NCBI GenBank assembly: GCA_024403375.1
Contig: JAKSRZ010000004.1
Span: forward strand, 1-48,493
Source: Lachnospiraceae bacterium
Lineage (GTDB): Bacteria > Bacillota > Clostridia > Lachnospirales > Lachnospiraceae
Length of the DNA: 48,493 bases
Direction of reading: 5' to 3'
Made by a program: the position numbers and the translations under genes
The notes under the pieces: model-generated
Told to the model about the DNA's origin: nothing
Database searches by the model: none
What the model saw: only the letters and a program-made list of their open reading frames with translations
Shown: in pieces, positions 32,983-40,988 of the stretch
How positions within the stretch are numbered: the first letter of the stretch is position 1
How the letters are laid out: each line of letters opens with the position of its first letter

Positions 32983-34590
32983 ATGAAAAACAGGCATTCT
33001 GCGATATTGGTGATAATATTTGCTCTTGTTCTTTTTGGTGGTTGTGGAGCCGCAGCATCTCAGGCCCCGGTTACTCCGGAGATTGTAGAAAAGGTTGTGG
33101 AAAAAATAGTAACGGAGTATGTTCAGGTTACATGCACGCCTGCACCCACATCGACACCAACAATAATAAAAGAAATTGAGTATGTGCAGATAACATGTAC
33201 ACCGGAGCCTACAGCAACACCGGAGCCCACAGCAACACCCGGCCCAACGGCAACACCGGAGCCAACAACTACGCCTGTTATCATAAAAGAGGTTGAGAAG
33301 GTTACTGAAATCAAATATGTATACGTTACTCCGACACCTGCTACAGCAGCTAAGTTTGAGTACTACAACAAAAAGACAGGAAAGCCTGAATCCTGGTACA
33401 CATCTCAGGCGGAACTTGATAAAGCAGGCAATGGTACAGGGAAAACATTGCTACAGCCTTTTTATGAAACAAAGCTGTACAATGATAAGAGCTTTATCGA
33501 CATGTGCAACGAAATATCAGTACGCACGAATGGTGGCTATTACGGAACCTGCTATGATTATCTGGAAATTGCCCGTGAAGAAATAAAAACAGTGACTGAT
33601 GTAATGTCATATTTTATTAGAACAGATTACAGATATGGTGAAGACAACATTGGTCTGTTTGGAAATGTGTCCTGGGGATGGAGCATACAGAATAATGAAA
33701 AAATCGCCCTTGGCTCCAACCTTGGTGTGTGTGCCAATACGTCCCAGGCGGTTGCCTATCTTCTGGAAGACGATTATGACGAAATCGGATTTGTGATTAT
33801 TACCGGTCAGTATGGACATGCATATAACTACATAAAGCAGGATGGGGTGTACTATTTTGTGGATTTCACGGATTTTACCGCATCTGACAAACGGCATTAT
33901 AACAATGATGCAAGGCTATACGATGACTGGAAGGACAAAATCTGTTTCTGGTCAGGAACATCTCTTGAAACTGCCGAAGCCACAAAGGCGGCCCTTATTC
34001 ACGATGGTTTCGAAAACGGTCGTAGTAAAGTCGATCTTGCCGGCACCGAAAAACAGACAGGATGGATAGTGGCAATCAAGTATTATTCAGGAAATGATGG
34101 AGTTTATACCTCCAGTCTTGTTGATTTTTGTCACCAGAGTAATAGCATTGTCAATGGAATAAATATCAACGGAACAATATTTGACCTTGATCAGGATCTG
34201 GGGTGTGCTCTCCCTGAAGGAATTGAGTATCACACATTGTATATAAATACAACCGAAAAGTATTTGAACCATAAGTGGGTTGAACTGGACCCGATCAAAA
34301 TCAAGATGGTTCCATACTATTGTACACTTCCCAAGGGACTGGATACCGAAGACAGAACAGCAAAAAAGGAAAGACAGTCACAAGTCAAATATCCCGGAAG
34401 CAGTAATTATGTAACAAATTATGAATTGCTGAATAAGGATGAGGCAACTACGGGAGCGTTTTTACGAGTTGAAAGAACACAGTATCTGATTGACAGATGG
34501 CTGCGAGAAAAAAACTTGAATTTTTCCAACGAAAATGTTATTAAGTTCTACAAAGAATTTTTTGATATAAATATCAAAGTTAAAAAGTAA
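32983..34590 (+). CDS. Surface lipoprotein with transglutaminase-like domain
   Basis: 535 residues from ATG 32983 (GAGG eight bases upstream; earlier in-frame ATGs are possible). Lipobox LFGGC gives lipidated C21. A Thr/Pro/Glu-rich stalk follows (about 35-122) with repeated EYVQ(V/I)TCTP and TPEPTA units. The central domain has a transglutaminase/cysteine-protease-like triad in order: Cys in LGVCANTSQA, His in GQYGHAYNYIKQ, Asp in YYFVDFTDFT. Such bacterial transglutaminase-like domains are often cell-wall proteins that cut or cross-link peptides; the exact activity is unknown. The C-terminal 200 residues are unassigned and charged. The deacetylase at 26629-27777 has a similar lipid anchor and linker. 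Confidence 0.75.
   Translation: MKNRHSAILVIIFALVLFGGCGAAASQAPVTPEIVEKVVEKIVTEYVQVTCTPAPTSTPTIIKEIEYVQITCTPEPTATPEPTATPGPTATPEPTTTPVIIKEVEKVTEIKYVYVTPTPATAAKFEYYNKKTGKPESWYTSQAELDKAGNGTGKTLLQPFYETKLYNDKSFIDMCNEISVRTNGGYYGTCYDYLEIAREEIKTVTDVMSYFIRTDYRYGEDNIGLFGNVSWGWSIQNNEKIALGSNLGVCANTSQAVAYLLEDDYDEIGFVIITGQYGHAYNYIKQDGVYYFVDFTDFTASDKRHYNNDARLYDDWKDKICFWSGTSLETAEATKAALIHDGFENGRSKVDLAGTEKQTGWIVAIKYYSGNDGVYTSSLVDFCHQSNSIVNGININGTIFDLDQDLGCALPEGIEYHTLYINTTEKYLNHKWVELDPIKIKMVPYYCTLPKGLDTEDRTAKKERQSQVKYPGSSNYVTNYELLNKDEATTGAFLRVERTQYLIDRWLREKNLNFSNENVIKFYKEFFDINIKVKK
33199..33270 (+). repeat. 18-bp tandem repeat, four units
   Basis: Units ACACCGGAGCCTACAGCA, ACACCGGAGCCCACAGCA, ACACCCGGCCCAACGGCA and ACACCGGAGCCAACAACT follow without gaps at 33199, 33217, 33235 and 33253. 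They encode TPEPTA-like hexapeptides of the stalk of the transglutaminase-like lipoprotein. The unit number may vary between strains. Confidence 0.9.
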
Positions 34591-34638
34591 GACTAAAAAA
34601 CAGGCAAATAAGGTCCTGAGCGTCCATGGGGGCAGAGA

Positions 34639-35121
34639 ATGATTGACATTGTCGCTTACAAACAAGAGTACTGGAAAGAATGCTGTGATATATGGAACAG
34701 CATTGTTGAGGATGGAGTTGCGTTTCCACAGATGGAGTTTTTGGAAGAAAAAACCGGAAACGAATTCTTTTTCAGTCAGTCATTTACCGGCGTTGCTATT
34801 GATGGTGACGAAATTGTGGGATTATATATTTTACATCCGAACAATATTGGCAGATGCGGCCATATTTGCAACGCAAGTTATGCGGTGAAAAAAGATAAGC
34901 GAGGTATGCATATTGGTGAAGCACTTGTCAGAGACTGCATTAAAATGGGCAAAGAAAAGGGCTTCAGAATACTTCAGTTTAATGCTGTTGTAGCATCAAA
35001 TAAGCCTGCACTTGCGTTATATAAGAAGCTTGGCTTTATTCAGCTTGGGGTTATTCCGGGAGGATTTCTTCTGAAAAACGGGCAATATGAGGACATTATC
35101 CCCCATTATATTGAACTATAA
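34639..35121 (+). CDS. GNAT-family N-acetyltransferase
   Basis: 160 residues; ATG after GGGGGCAGAGA. GNAT fold: substrate region in the first half and acetyl-CoA motif A at KRGMHIGEALVRDCIKMGK (about 90-108), followed by the FRILQFNAVVASNKPALALY helix and KKLGFIQLG. The N-terminal part DIWNSIVEDGVAFPQ resembles acetyltransferases of the phosphinothricin-like type, without being diagnostic. Substrate unknown. It lies 48 bp after the transglutaminase-like gene and could be cotranscribed with it. Confidence 0.87.
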   Translation: MIDIVAYKQEYWKECCDIWNSIVEDGVAFPQMEFLEEKTGNEFFFSQSFTGVAIDGDEIVGLYILHPNNIGRCGHICNASYAVKKDKRGMHIGEALVRDCIKMGKEKGFRILQFNAVVASNKPALALYKKLGFIQLGVIPGGFLLKNGQYEDIIPHYIEL

Positions 35122-35138
35122 ATAAACGAATATATACT
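35111..35138 (+). promoter_or_regulatory. Probable promoter of the threonine-aldolase-like gene
   Basis: TTGAAC (35111-35116), 16-bp spacer, TATACT (35133-35138). It starts inside the last codons of the acetyltransferase gene and precedes ATG 35177. Confidence 0.5.
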
Positions 35139-35176
35139 GTGATGGTATGTAAAATAAAATTAAGTGAGGTATTGTT

Positions 35177-36229
35177 ATGTCAGAAAAGCTTGGCTTTGTT
35201 TCAGACTATATGGAGGGAGCTCATCCCGAAATAATTAAGCGATTAACGGAGACAAATTTTGAAAAAACTCCCGGTTACGGTCTTGATCCATATTCGGACT
35301 CTGCAACAGAAAAAATCAAGAAGGCATGTACTTGTCCTGATGGTGAAGTTTTCTTTCTTGTTGGCGGAACACAGACCAACATGATTGTTATTACTTCCGT
35401 TCTTAAGCCTTATCAGGGAGTAATCGCCGCCGAAACAGGTCATATTAACGGCCATGAAGCAGGTGCAATCGAAGCCGGCGGACATAAGGTGCTCACAGTA
35501 CCTCATAAGCTTGGTAAGCTGTCTGCAGCAGATGTTGAGCGTGTTGCAAAGGGCTATATGGACGATGACAATCATGATCATATTGTTATGCCGGGAATGG
35601 TTTACATATCTCAGCCTACTGAGTTCGGTACACTCTATTCTCTGGCAGAATTGGAAGCAATCAGTGAGGTTTGTCACAAGTATTCCCTTCCTTTTTACGT
35701 AGACGGTGCACGTATGGCTTATGCTCTTGCAAGCCCTCAGAATGATGTAACTCTTGAAGATTATGCAAGACTTTGTGACGTTTTCTACATCGGAGGCACG
35801 AAGTGCGGAGCTTTGTTTGGTGAGGCCCTTGTAATCCCTAAAAAAGGCCTGATTCCTCATTTCTTCACAATAATCAAACAGCGTGGTGCTCTCCTTGCAA
35901 AGGGAAGAATGTTAGGGCTTCAGTTTGATGCTCTTTTCACTGATGGTCTCTACGAAAAGCTTGGAAAGACTGCCGTTGAGTACGGTGCACGCATTCAGAA
36001 AGCATTAATTGAGGCCGGATATCCGCTTTATCTGGAATCTCCTACAAACCAGGTGTTCCCTATACTTACCAACGAAGCAAAAAAGAAGTTTGAAGAAGAA
36101 GTTGATATTGCCTTCTGGGAGAAGATGGACGAGGAACATACAGCGGTACGATTCTGTACAAGCTGGGCATCAACGGAAGAAGATACAAATAAGGTTATTG
36201 AAATTATTAAAGCTAACCCTTGCAAATAA
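35177..36229 (+). CDS. Threonine-aldolase/beta-eliminating-lyase-type PLP enzyme
   Basis: 350 residues; AAGTGAGG precedes the ATG. Fold-type I PLP enzyme of the low-specificity threonine aldolase group: GYGLDPYSDSATEKI (family N-terminal signature), FLVGGTQTNMIVITS, ETGHINGHEAGAIEAGGHKV, the aspartate of LPFYVDGARMAYAL that contacts the PLP ring, and the PLP lysine K209 in YIGGTKCGALFG. Such enzymes cleave L-threonine or allo-threonine to glycine and acetaldehyde, or act on other beta-hydroxy amino acids. It is a single-gene unit with its own promoter and terminator. Confidence 0.9.
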   Translation: MSEKLGFVSDYMEGAHPEIIKRLTETNFEKTPGYGLDPYSDSATEKIKKACTCPDGEVFFLVGGTQTNMIVITSVLKPYQGVIAAETGHINGHEAGAIEAGGHKVLTVPHKLGKLSAADVERVAKGYMDDDNHDHIVMPGMVYISQPTEFGTLYSLAELEAISEVCHKYSLPFYVDGARMAYALASPQNDVTLEDYARLCDVFYIGGTKCGALFGEALVIPKKGLIPHFFTIIKQRGALLAKGRMLGLQFDALFTDGLYEKLGKTAVEYGARIQKALIEAGYPLYLESPTNQVFPILTNEAKKKFEEEVDIAFWEKMDEEHTAVRFCTSWASTEEDTNKVIEIIKANPCK

Positions 36230-36242
36230 TGACTTAAAAGCT

Positions 36243-36282
36243 AAGATGGCACATATCCATTGGGATACGTGCCATCTTTTTT
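36243..36282. terminator. Intrinsic terminator between convergent genes
   Basis: AAGATGGCAC (36243-36252) pairs with GTGCCATCTT (36269-36278), with TATCC/GGATA pairing inside, followed by T6. It ends the threonine-aldolase-like transcript and probably also the convergent FtsX permease transcript. Confidence 0.9.
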
Positions 36283-36309
36283 CAGTCCTCACGCCTTGTT
36301 CTTATTAGG

Positions 36310-38601
36310 TTATTCTCTTGTTTTAAGAGCATCACTCATTTTGATTTTTTTGACTTTGCCGTAATTAAAACGATTGATTGCAAAATAAGATAATGCACCG
36401 ATTAATATTATCTCAACGTAAACCTTAATCGGAATGTAGAAGCTAATATAGCCATCAATCATACTGGAAATAACGTCCATCATCGCCTTAAAGGAAAGTG
36501 CCTGTAAGGGCAGGGAGATGAACAGGGCAACCATCACTGTGATGGTTGTTGCTCTCAAGTAAAGCCTGGATACTTCCTTCTCGTCATATCCAAATACTTT
36601 CATGTAAGATATATAAAGCGAGTTTTTCTCGATTACAGTATTTGTAAGAATGTACATGAGAATCAGTGCTATAGCCACGCTGAATACGTTAAAGAGCTTT
36701 ATAATCACATCAAAGGAACTAAGCATCTGTTTTGCGGCACCTAACATATCTGAACGTGTTATGAATTTCGCAATATACGCATCAGGCACATCAAGTTTAG
36801 TGTTGGATACAAGGGAGTTATAGTAATCAGGCTCCTTGTCGATGAGCTCATTAAGTAATGATCTGGTGAAAATGGCACCCATGGCAGCGTCGTACTCAGC
36901 AATATCTTTTACCGTAAAGGTATAATCCTTTTTATTGTAGGTGTCGGTAACTGTTAACGTGTCACCGATTTTCAGCTTGAGCTTTTTGGCAAGCGGACTT
37001 GTTATCACAAGCTCAGACTTATTATCGGACTTCTTGAAATTTGAAAAAATCTCAGAATCTTCATCCACACCAATAAAAGAGATTTCGATATCTTTCTTAG
37101 CAAAATCAAAGTGGGTTTCCACAGGCTGCATTGTAACCTTTTCACCACCCACGTCACCGGGCACAGCCTTCAGAACGTACTGATATTCGTAAGGCAAAGA
37201 CTTGTCTATTCCGTCCACATAATTGTCCATAAGGGGGCCGAGACCAAGGCCGAAAACAAGAAGAAGGCCGGAAAGGAATATGCCGATGAAAAGAATCAGG
37301 TAGCTTCCCATGTTCTGAAGAATCACTCTGATGCGGAATCTTGTAAGAAATGACCAGTCGGGCAGCTTCATGGCCTTTTTCTGCTTTCCGTGCTTTAAGT
37401 CCTTTCGAAGGAACTTAAGGGGCGAAAGAGAGAGCTTATTTGACAGAACAAGAACGTTTATTACAAGCATTGTCACAATCGGAACGACTGTGGTCACAAG
37501 AATGGCTTTAAACGAGAAGCTGATTACCATTGGTGGAATGCAGTAGCTTGTGGTGTACATGTCCAGGAAGGGCTTAATCATTACTGTATAACCAAGGAGG
37601 TTGCCGACAATTGCGGCTACGAAAGTTACAATAATTGTGGGACGAAGATAATGAAGAACCATTTCCCATCTGGTGAAGCCCAAGGAACGTAATGTACCGA
37701 TTACGGAGGCCTCTTTTTCCACCATATTTGTAACAATAATAGCAAAAACAAAGGCAACTATAACAAGTAACAGGAATATGAATATTTCGACAGTAGGGCC
37801 ATCCTTACCCATGTCGGTAGCCAGGAATGAAATACTTTGATTTGATTCTCTTGGGAGAAATTCGGAAACTGCCTCACCGCCGGAAACAAGTCGATTCAGT
37901 ATTTCCTTATTCAAATCATCCGTTTCAGTCTTGCTCAGCTGCTTCTCGAAGCGGTAACTGTACCTTAAAGTCTGAATATCCCCCGGAAGTCGATCATAGC
38001 CTTCTTCGGAAAGCATGGCTATGCCAAAGTCCGTAGTGTTCATGAGCAGATCCTTGTTGCTCTTAAATAGTGATGTGTAATCGGGAAAGGCCGTAAAGGC
38101 CGCTATTTTGTAGGAGATGCCGTAAAGGGTTACAGTATCACCAAAATTCAGGCCGTTTGCCTTGGCAAAAACCCTGTCCAAAGCGATTTCGTCATTCTTA
38201 AGGGCGGGAACATGTGACCAGTCATTTTCGCTGGTAACAACATAATTGCCGTTTTCAATAAGAATCGGAATATCAATCTGGGTCCTGTTATTGAAAACTA
38301 GAATGGTAGCATGATCATCATAATTATCTATTGTCTTGTAAAAGTTCTCTACAAGTCTGATGTTATTATCCTTGAACCAATCAGTGGTTTCAGCCTTAAC
38401 AGGGAAGAAAGTTTCAAAATAGCCATCCTCTGTGAGGTTTATTTCATCACTTTTTGACAGTGAATAACTGGTGCCGTCGAGGCAGACCATAAAGGCTGAG
38501 CCAATCGTTATTACAGTAAGAATAATGCATAAAAGACCAATATATTTTCCGGCATTGCTTTTTAACTCTCGGAACGTTCTATTGTTTAATGGATTTCTCA
38601 T
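36310..38601 (-). CDS. ABC transporter permease, FtsX-like, with large extracellular domains
   Basis: 763 residues. One membrane helix near the N-terminus (about 17-38), a large extracellular domain (about 40-270), three helices (about 272-390), a second N-terminal-type helix (about 424-450), another extracellular domain (about 455-640) and three C-terminal helices (about 645-745). The two FtsX-type repeats are typical of putative antimicrobial-peptide, lipoprotein or macrolide exporters and mechanotransmission complexes. Coupling-type segment RSLGFTRWEMVLHYLRP, and near the end KVFGYDEKEVSRLYLR. The ATPase gene lies 12 bp upstream in the same operon, behind a yybP-ykoY-type riboswitch. Substrate unknown. 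Confidence 0.88.
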   Translation of the reverse strand: MRNPLNNRTFRELKSNAGKYIGLLCIILTVITIGSAFMVCLDGTSYSLSKSDEINLTEDGYFETFFPVKAETTDWFKDNNIRLVENFYKTIDNYDDHATILVFNNRTQIDIPILIENGNYVVTSENDWSHVPALKNDEIALDRVFAKANGLNFGDTVTLYGISYKIAAFTAFPDYTSLFKSNKDLLMNTTDFGIAMLSEEGYDRLPGDIQTLRYSYRFEKQLSKTETDDLNKEILNRLVSGGEAVSEFLPRESNQSISFLATDMGKDGPTVEIFIFLLLVIVAFVFAIIVTNMVEKEASVIGTLRSLGFTRWEMVLHYLRPTIIVTFVAAIVGNLLGYTVMIKPFLDMYTTSYCIPPMVISFSFKAILVTTVVPIVTMLVINVLVLSNKLSLSPLKFLRKDLKHGKQKKAMKLPDWSFLTRFRIRVILQNMGSYLILFIGIFLSGLLLVFGLGLGPLMDNYVDGIDKSLPYEYQYVLKAVPGDVGGEKVTMQPVETHFDFAKKDIEISFIGVDEDSEIFSNFKKSDNKSELVITSPLAKKLKLKIGDTLTVTDTYNKKDYTFTVKDIAEYDAAMGAIFTRSLLNELIDKEPDYYNSLVSNTKLDVPDAYIAKFITRSDMLGAAKQMLSSFDVIIKLFNVFSVAIALILMYILTNTVIEKNSLYISYMKVFGYDEKEVSRLYLRATTITVMVALFISLPLQALSFKAMMDVISSMIDGYISFYIPIKVYVEIILIGALSYFAINRFNYGKVKKIKMSDALKTRE

Positions 38602-38613
38602 ATGCGGCCTCCT

Positions 38614-39312
38614 TTACCATTCAAGGTCAGACGCCTCAGTCTGAGTATCATTCACAATATTTTTAAGGATTTTTCCATCATGAAGACGTAACACACGATT
38701 GGCCATTCCCTTGATGGCGTCATTGTGGGTAACGATGATAATTGTATTGTGATACTTTCTGTTTACTCGCTGAATCAAGGCAAGTATCTCTTTTGAAGTG
38801 TTGTAATCAAGAGCACCTGTAGGCTCGTCGCAAAGCAGAACGGAGGGATTTTTCACCAGTGCACGCCCTATTGCACAACGCTGCTGCTGACCACCGGAAA
38901 GCTGTGACGGCAGCTTATCCCTATGCTCATAAAGCCCCAAGGTTTTCAGGAGCTCGTTTATATCTAATGGATCTTTTGCAAGATAGGCACAGACTTCAAT
39001 ATTCTCTTTTACTGTCAGATTGGGAACAAGGTTGTAGAACTGGAATACAAAACCAAGATTGTTGCGTCTGTAGGATGTCAGTTCCTTTTCAGTCATCTTG
39101 TCTGTACAGGAATCACCGATATCGACGCAGCCCTCATCAGCACTTTCGATGCCGCCGATGATGTTAAGAAGAGTAGATTTTCCTGAGCCGGAAGGTCCAA
39201 GTAAAACACAGATTTCACCTTCGTTAATTTCGCAGTCGATTCCCTTAAGAACCTCGACTCTGCTCAGACCTTCGCCATAAAATTTGTGGATGTTGTTGAC
39301 TTTTAGTTTCAT
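38614..39312 (-). CDS. ABC transporter ATPase, LolD/MacB type
   Basis: 232 residues from ATG 39312, with GGAGGAGAAC directly upstream; an upstream in-frame extension would cross this site. Walker [10 protein letters not shown] (about 38-46), Q-loop FVFQFYNLVPN, signature [15 protein letters not shown], Walker B LLCDEPTGALDYNT, switch His VTHND. It drives the FtsX-type permease encoded 12 bp downstream. This class provides mechanical work rather than import. It is controlled by the riboswitch-like leader at 39377-39565. Confidence 0.93.
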   Translation of the reverse strand: MKLKVNNIHKFYGEGLSRVEVLKGIDCEINEGEICVLLGPSGSGKSTLLNIIGGIESADEGCVDIGDSCTDKMTEKELTSYRRNNLGFVFQFYNLVPNLTVKENIEVCAYLAKDPLDINELLKTLGLYEHRDKLPSQLSGGQQQRCAIGRALVKNPSVLLCDEPTGALDYNTSKEILALIQRVNRKYHNTIIIVTHNDAIKGMANRVLRLHDGKILKNIVNDTQTEASDLEW

Positions 39313-39376
39313 AGTTCTCCTCCATAGGTATGTAATTTGCAATGCTTTAATCATATCTACCGCGCGACAGGACATG

Positions 39377-39407
39377 AAAAAAGCAGATACGTTTTTCCGT
39401 ACCTGCT
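39377..39407 (-). terminator. Leader terminator of the ABC/FtsX operon
   Basis: Minus strand: AGCAGGTACG pairs with CGTATCTGCT around GAAAAA (one G-U pair), followed by six U. It stands 65 bp before the ATPase start codon, inside the leader, so it can only act as a regulatory terminator. Its ascending arm is complementary to an upstream leader segment (see riboswitch entry). Confidence 0.88.
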
Positions 39408-39569
39408 GAAAATCTGTGGTTAAAAGGCATAAGTACGGAAAAATCCATACTTAAGTCTCATCAATTAAGGCAAACCAGGAATTACTTTGATAAACAAAAA
39501 CCGGGTATACAGCCGAAGGCTGCTTGTTGATTTGCCGCACGCATGTGCCGATTACTCCCTTAAGGATTG
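39377..39569 (-). promoter_or_regulatory. yybP-ykoY-type (Mn2+) riboswitch with transcription terminator platform
   Basis: Minus strand, starting within about five bases of the predicted transcription start. P1 is CTTAAG (39559-39564) with CTTAAG (39450-39455). Loop L1 reads GGAGTAAT (39551-39558), close to the family's GGGGAGUAG; the 3' side of that junction reads GAGAC (39455-39459), as in the family's AGACC. The second metal-binding loop has TCAACA (39525-39530) opposite ACCCGG, again as in the family, with a GCAGCC-UUCG-GGCUGU-type hairpin between. Downstream, TTTTTCCGTAC (minus-strand copy of 39433-39443) is exactly complementary to GTACGGAAAAA (39392-39402), giving an antiterminator that excludes the terminator at 39377-39407. 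Family members are ON switches for Mn2+ homeostasis genes. Confidence 0.72.
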
Positions 39570-39575
39570 TTTTGA

Positions 39576-39604
39576 ATTATAGTGATTTGATAAATGTTTG
39601 TCAA
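39576..39604 (-). promoter_or_regulatory. Consensus promoter of the ABC/FtsX operon
   Basis: Minus strand: perfect TTGACA (39599-39604), 17-bp spacer, perfect TATAAT (39576-39581). It lies 28 bp beyond the L-serine dehydratase stop. Such a strong constitutive promoter is typical when control is left to a leader RNA. The 320-bp gap between the two coding regions is fully explained by this promoter and the leader. Confidence 0.92.
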
Positions 39605-39632
39605 TCCCCAATAGAAGAAACAACCAACTTTT

Positions 39633-40835
39633 TTACATTTTGTAGAGATTTGCAAGTCCGCCCTCGGAGGTTTCTCTGTATCTCAGATTAAGATCAAGAC
39701 CGGTCTGACGCATGGTTTCCACAACCATATCAAAGGAAATTTTTCTTGTATTTGTAAGGAAATTGGCAAGGGAGAGAGCATTTATCGCACGCATGGCAGC
39801 TACGGCATTTCGTTCGATGCAAGGAATCTGAACAAGGCCGCAGATAGGGTCACAGGTGAGGCCCAGATGATGCTCCATGGCTACCTCAGCCGCATACTCA
39901 ATCTGATCTATACCCATTTCGTGCAGCTCTGCCAGTGCAGCGGCACACATGGAGCAGGCAGCACCTACTTCAGCCTGCCACCCGCATTCTGCACCGGAAA
40001 TGGAGGCGTTGCTCTTAATGATATTTCCGATGAGACCGCCGACAGCAAGAGCATTTATCATAGCAGCGTCGGAAAAGCCCTTTTTATCCTGCATATATTT
40101 TAATGCAGAAGGAACAACTCCGCACGCACCACAGGTCGGAGCTGTGACAATAACACCATTATCCGCATTGGGCTCGGCAACTGCAAAGGCATAGGCACAC
40201 ACCGTACGATTTTCGCGGGTTGCTTCACTTTCGTCAATGTGGCGCTGATTAAGAAGATACTGTGCCTTTCTCTCAACGTTAAGTCCTCCGGGGAGAGTGC
40301 CGGAAACCTGAAGCCCTGCCGCAATGGTACCCTTCATGGTTTCCCAGACGGTGTACAGATAATCTTTTATTTCGTTACCCTCACGCTCATATACATAGTC
40401 AGAAAGCCTTATGTTCTTGGCTTTGCAATATTCCGCTATTTCAGTGAATGATTTTTCGGGGTATACGTCAGGAGTATCAACTACTTCGTCTCCGAGGAAG
40501 CGGATAGCTCCGCCACCGATGCTCATTACACGAATCACTTCGATGTGAGCACCTTTTTCTATTACGAAATCAAGGGTGTTAGGATGAGGAAGCTCATTTT
40601 CAGGGATTTCCGTATCAAAAATTACGGTAACCTCTGTATCCTTGAATTCCTTTTTTATTGCCACGTCTGTCTGGTGCCCACGGCCCGTTTTAGCCAGCGA
40701 GCCATATAATATAACCTTATACGAATCCGCATCAGGATACTTATCCAAAATGATTTTTGCCGCAGCAGCCGGCCCCATAGTGTGAGAGCTGGATGGTCCA
40801 TGACCGATACGATACAGTTCTTTCAATGATTTCAT
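39633..40835 (-). CDS. sdaA: L-serine ammonia-lyase, iron-sulfur dependent (single chain)
   Basis: 400 residues. The N-terminal beta domain opens with YRIGHGPSSSHTMGPAAAAK, the serine dehydratase hallmark, and continues to about residue 150; the alpha domain follows with APTCGACGVVPSALKY, SGAECGWQAEVGAACSMCAA and CDPICGLVQIPCIERNAVAA, whose cysteines bind the 4Fe-4S cluster. It is a fused one-chain enzyme, as in E. coli, not the split SdaAA/SdaAB pair common in Gram-positives. It deaminates L-serine to pyruvate and ammonia in the cytoplasm and is oxygen-sensitive. ATG at 40835 follows AAAGGAGAAAAAGG. It is a single-gene unit. Confidence 0.93.
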   Translation of the reverse strand: MKSLKELYRIGHGPSSSHTMGPAAAAKIILDKYPDADSYKVILYGSLAKTGRGHQTDVAIKKEFKDTEVTVIFDTEIPENELPHPNTLDFVIEKGAHIEVIRVMSIGGGAIRFLGDEVVDTPDVYPEKSFTEIAEYCKAKNIRLSDYVYEREGNEIKDYLYTVWETMKGTIAAGLQVSGTLPGGLNVERKAQYLLNQRHIDESEATRENRTVCAYAFAVAEPNADNGVIVTAPTCGACGVVPSALKYMQDKKGFSDAAMINALAVGGLIGNIIKSNASISGAECGWQAEVGAACSMCAAALAELHEMGIDQIEYAAEVAMEHHLGLTCDPICGLVQIPCIERNAVAAMRAINALSLANFLTNTRKISFDMVVETMRQTGLDLNLRYRETSEGGLANLYKM

Positions 40836-40927
40836 AACCTTTTTCTCCTTTTCAGACCTGGTGTCTGATTTACCAGTAAACTATATCACTTAATGTGAAA
40901 AAAGGGAACAATCCGGAGGGTTTGATA

Positions 40928-40956
40928 TTTACTTATGACCTTTTCTATGATATAAA
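40928..40956 (+). promoter_or_regulatory. Promoter of the ABC-F gene
   Basis: TTTACT (40928-40933), 17-bp spacer, TATAAA (40951-40956), about 33 bp before ATG 40989. Confidence 0.6.
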
Positions 40957-40988
40957 AAGCGAGCACAATGTTTGAAAGGATATATACA

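Noticed and set aside
33199..33270. Repeat array as CRISPR
   Set aside because: Units are contiguous without spacers and encode the TPEPTA stalk of a lipoprotein.
40852..40868. Hairpin TCAGAC-CTGGT-GTCTGA upstream of the serine dehydratase gene
   Set aside because: Only six pairs with no T-run and no alternative fold; too weak to call a regulatory element.
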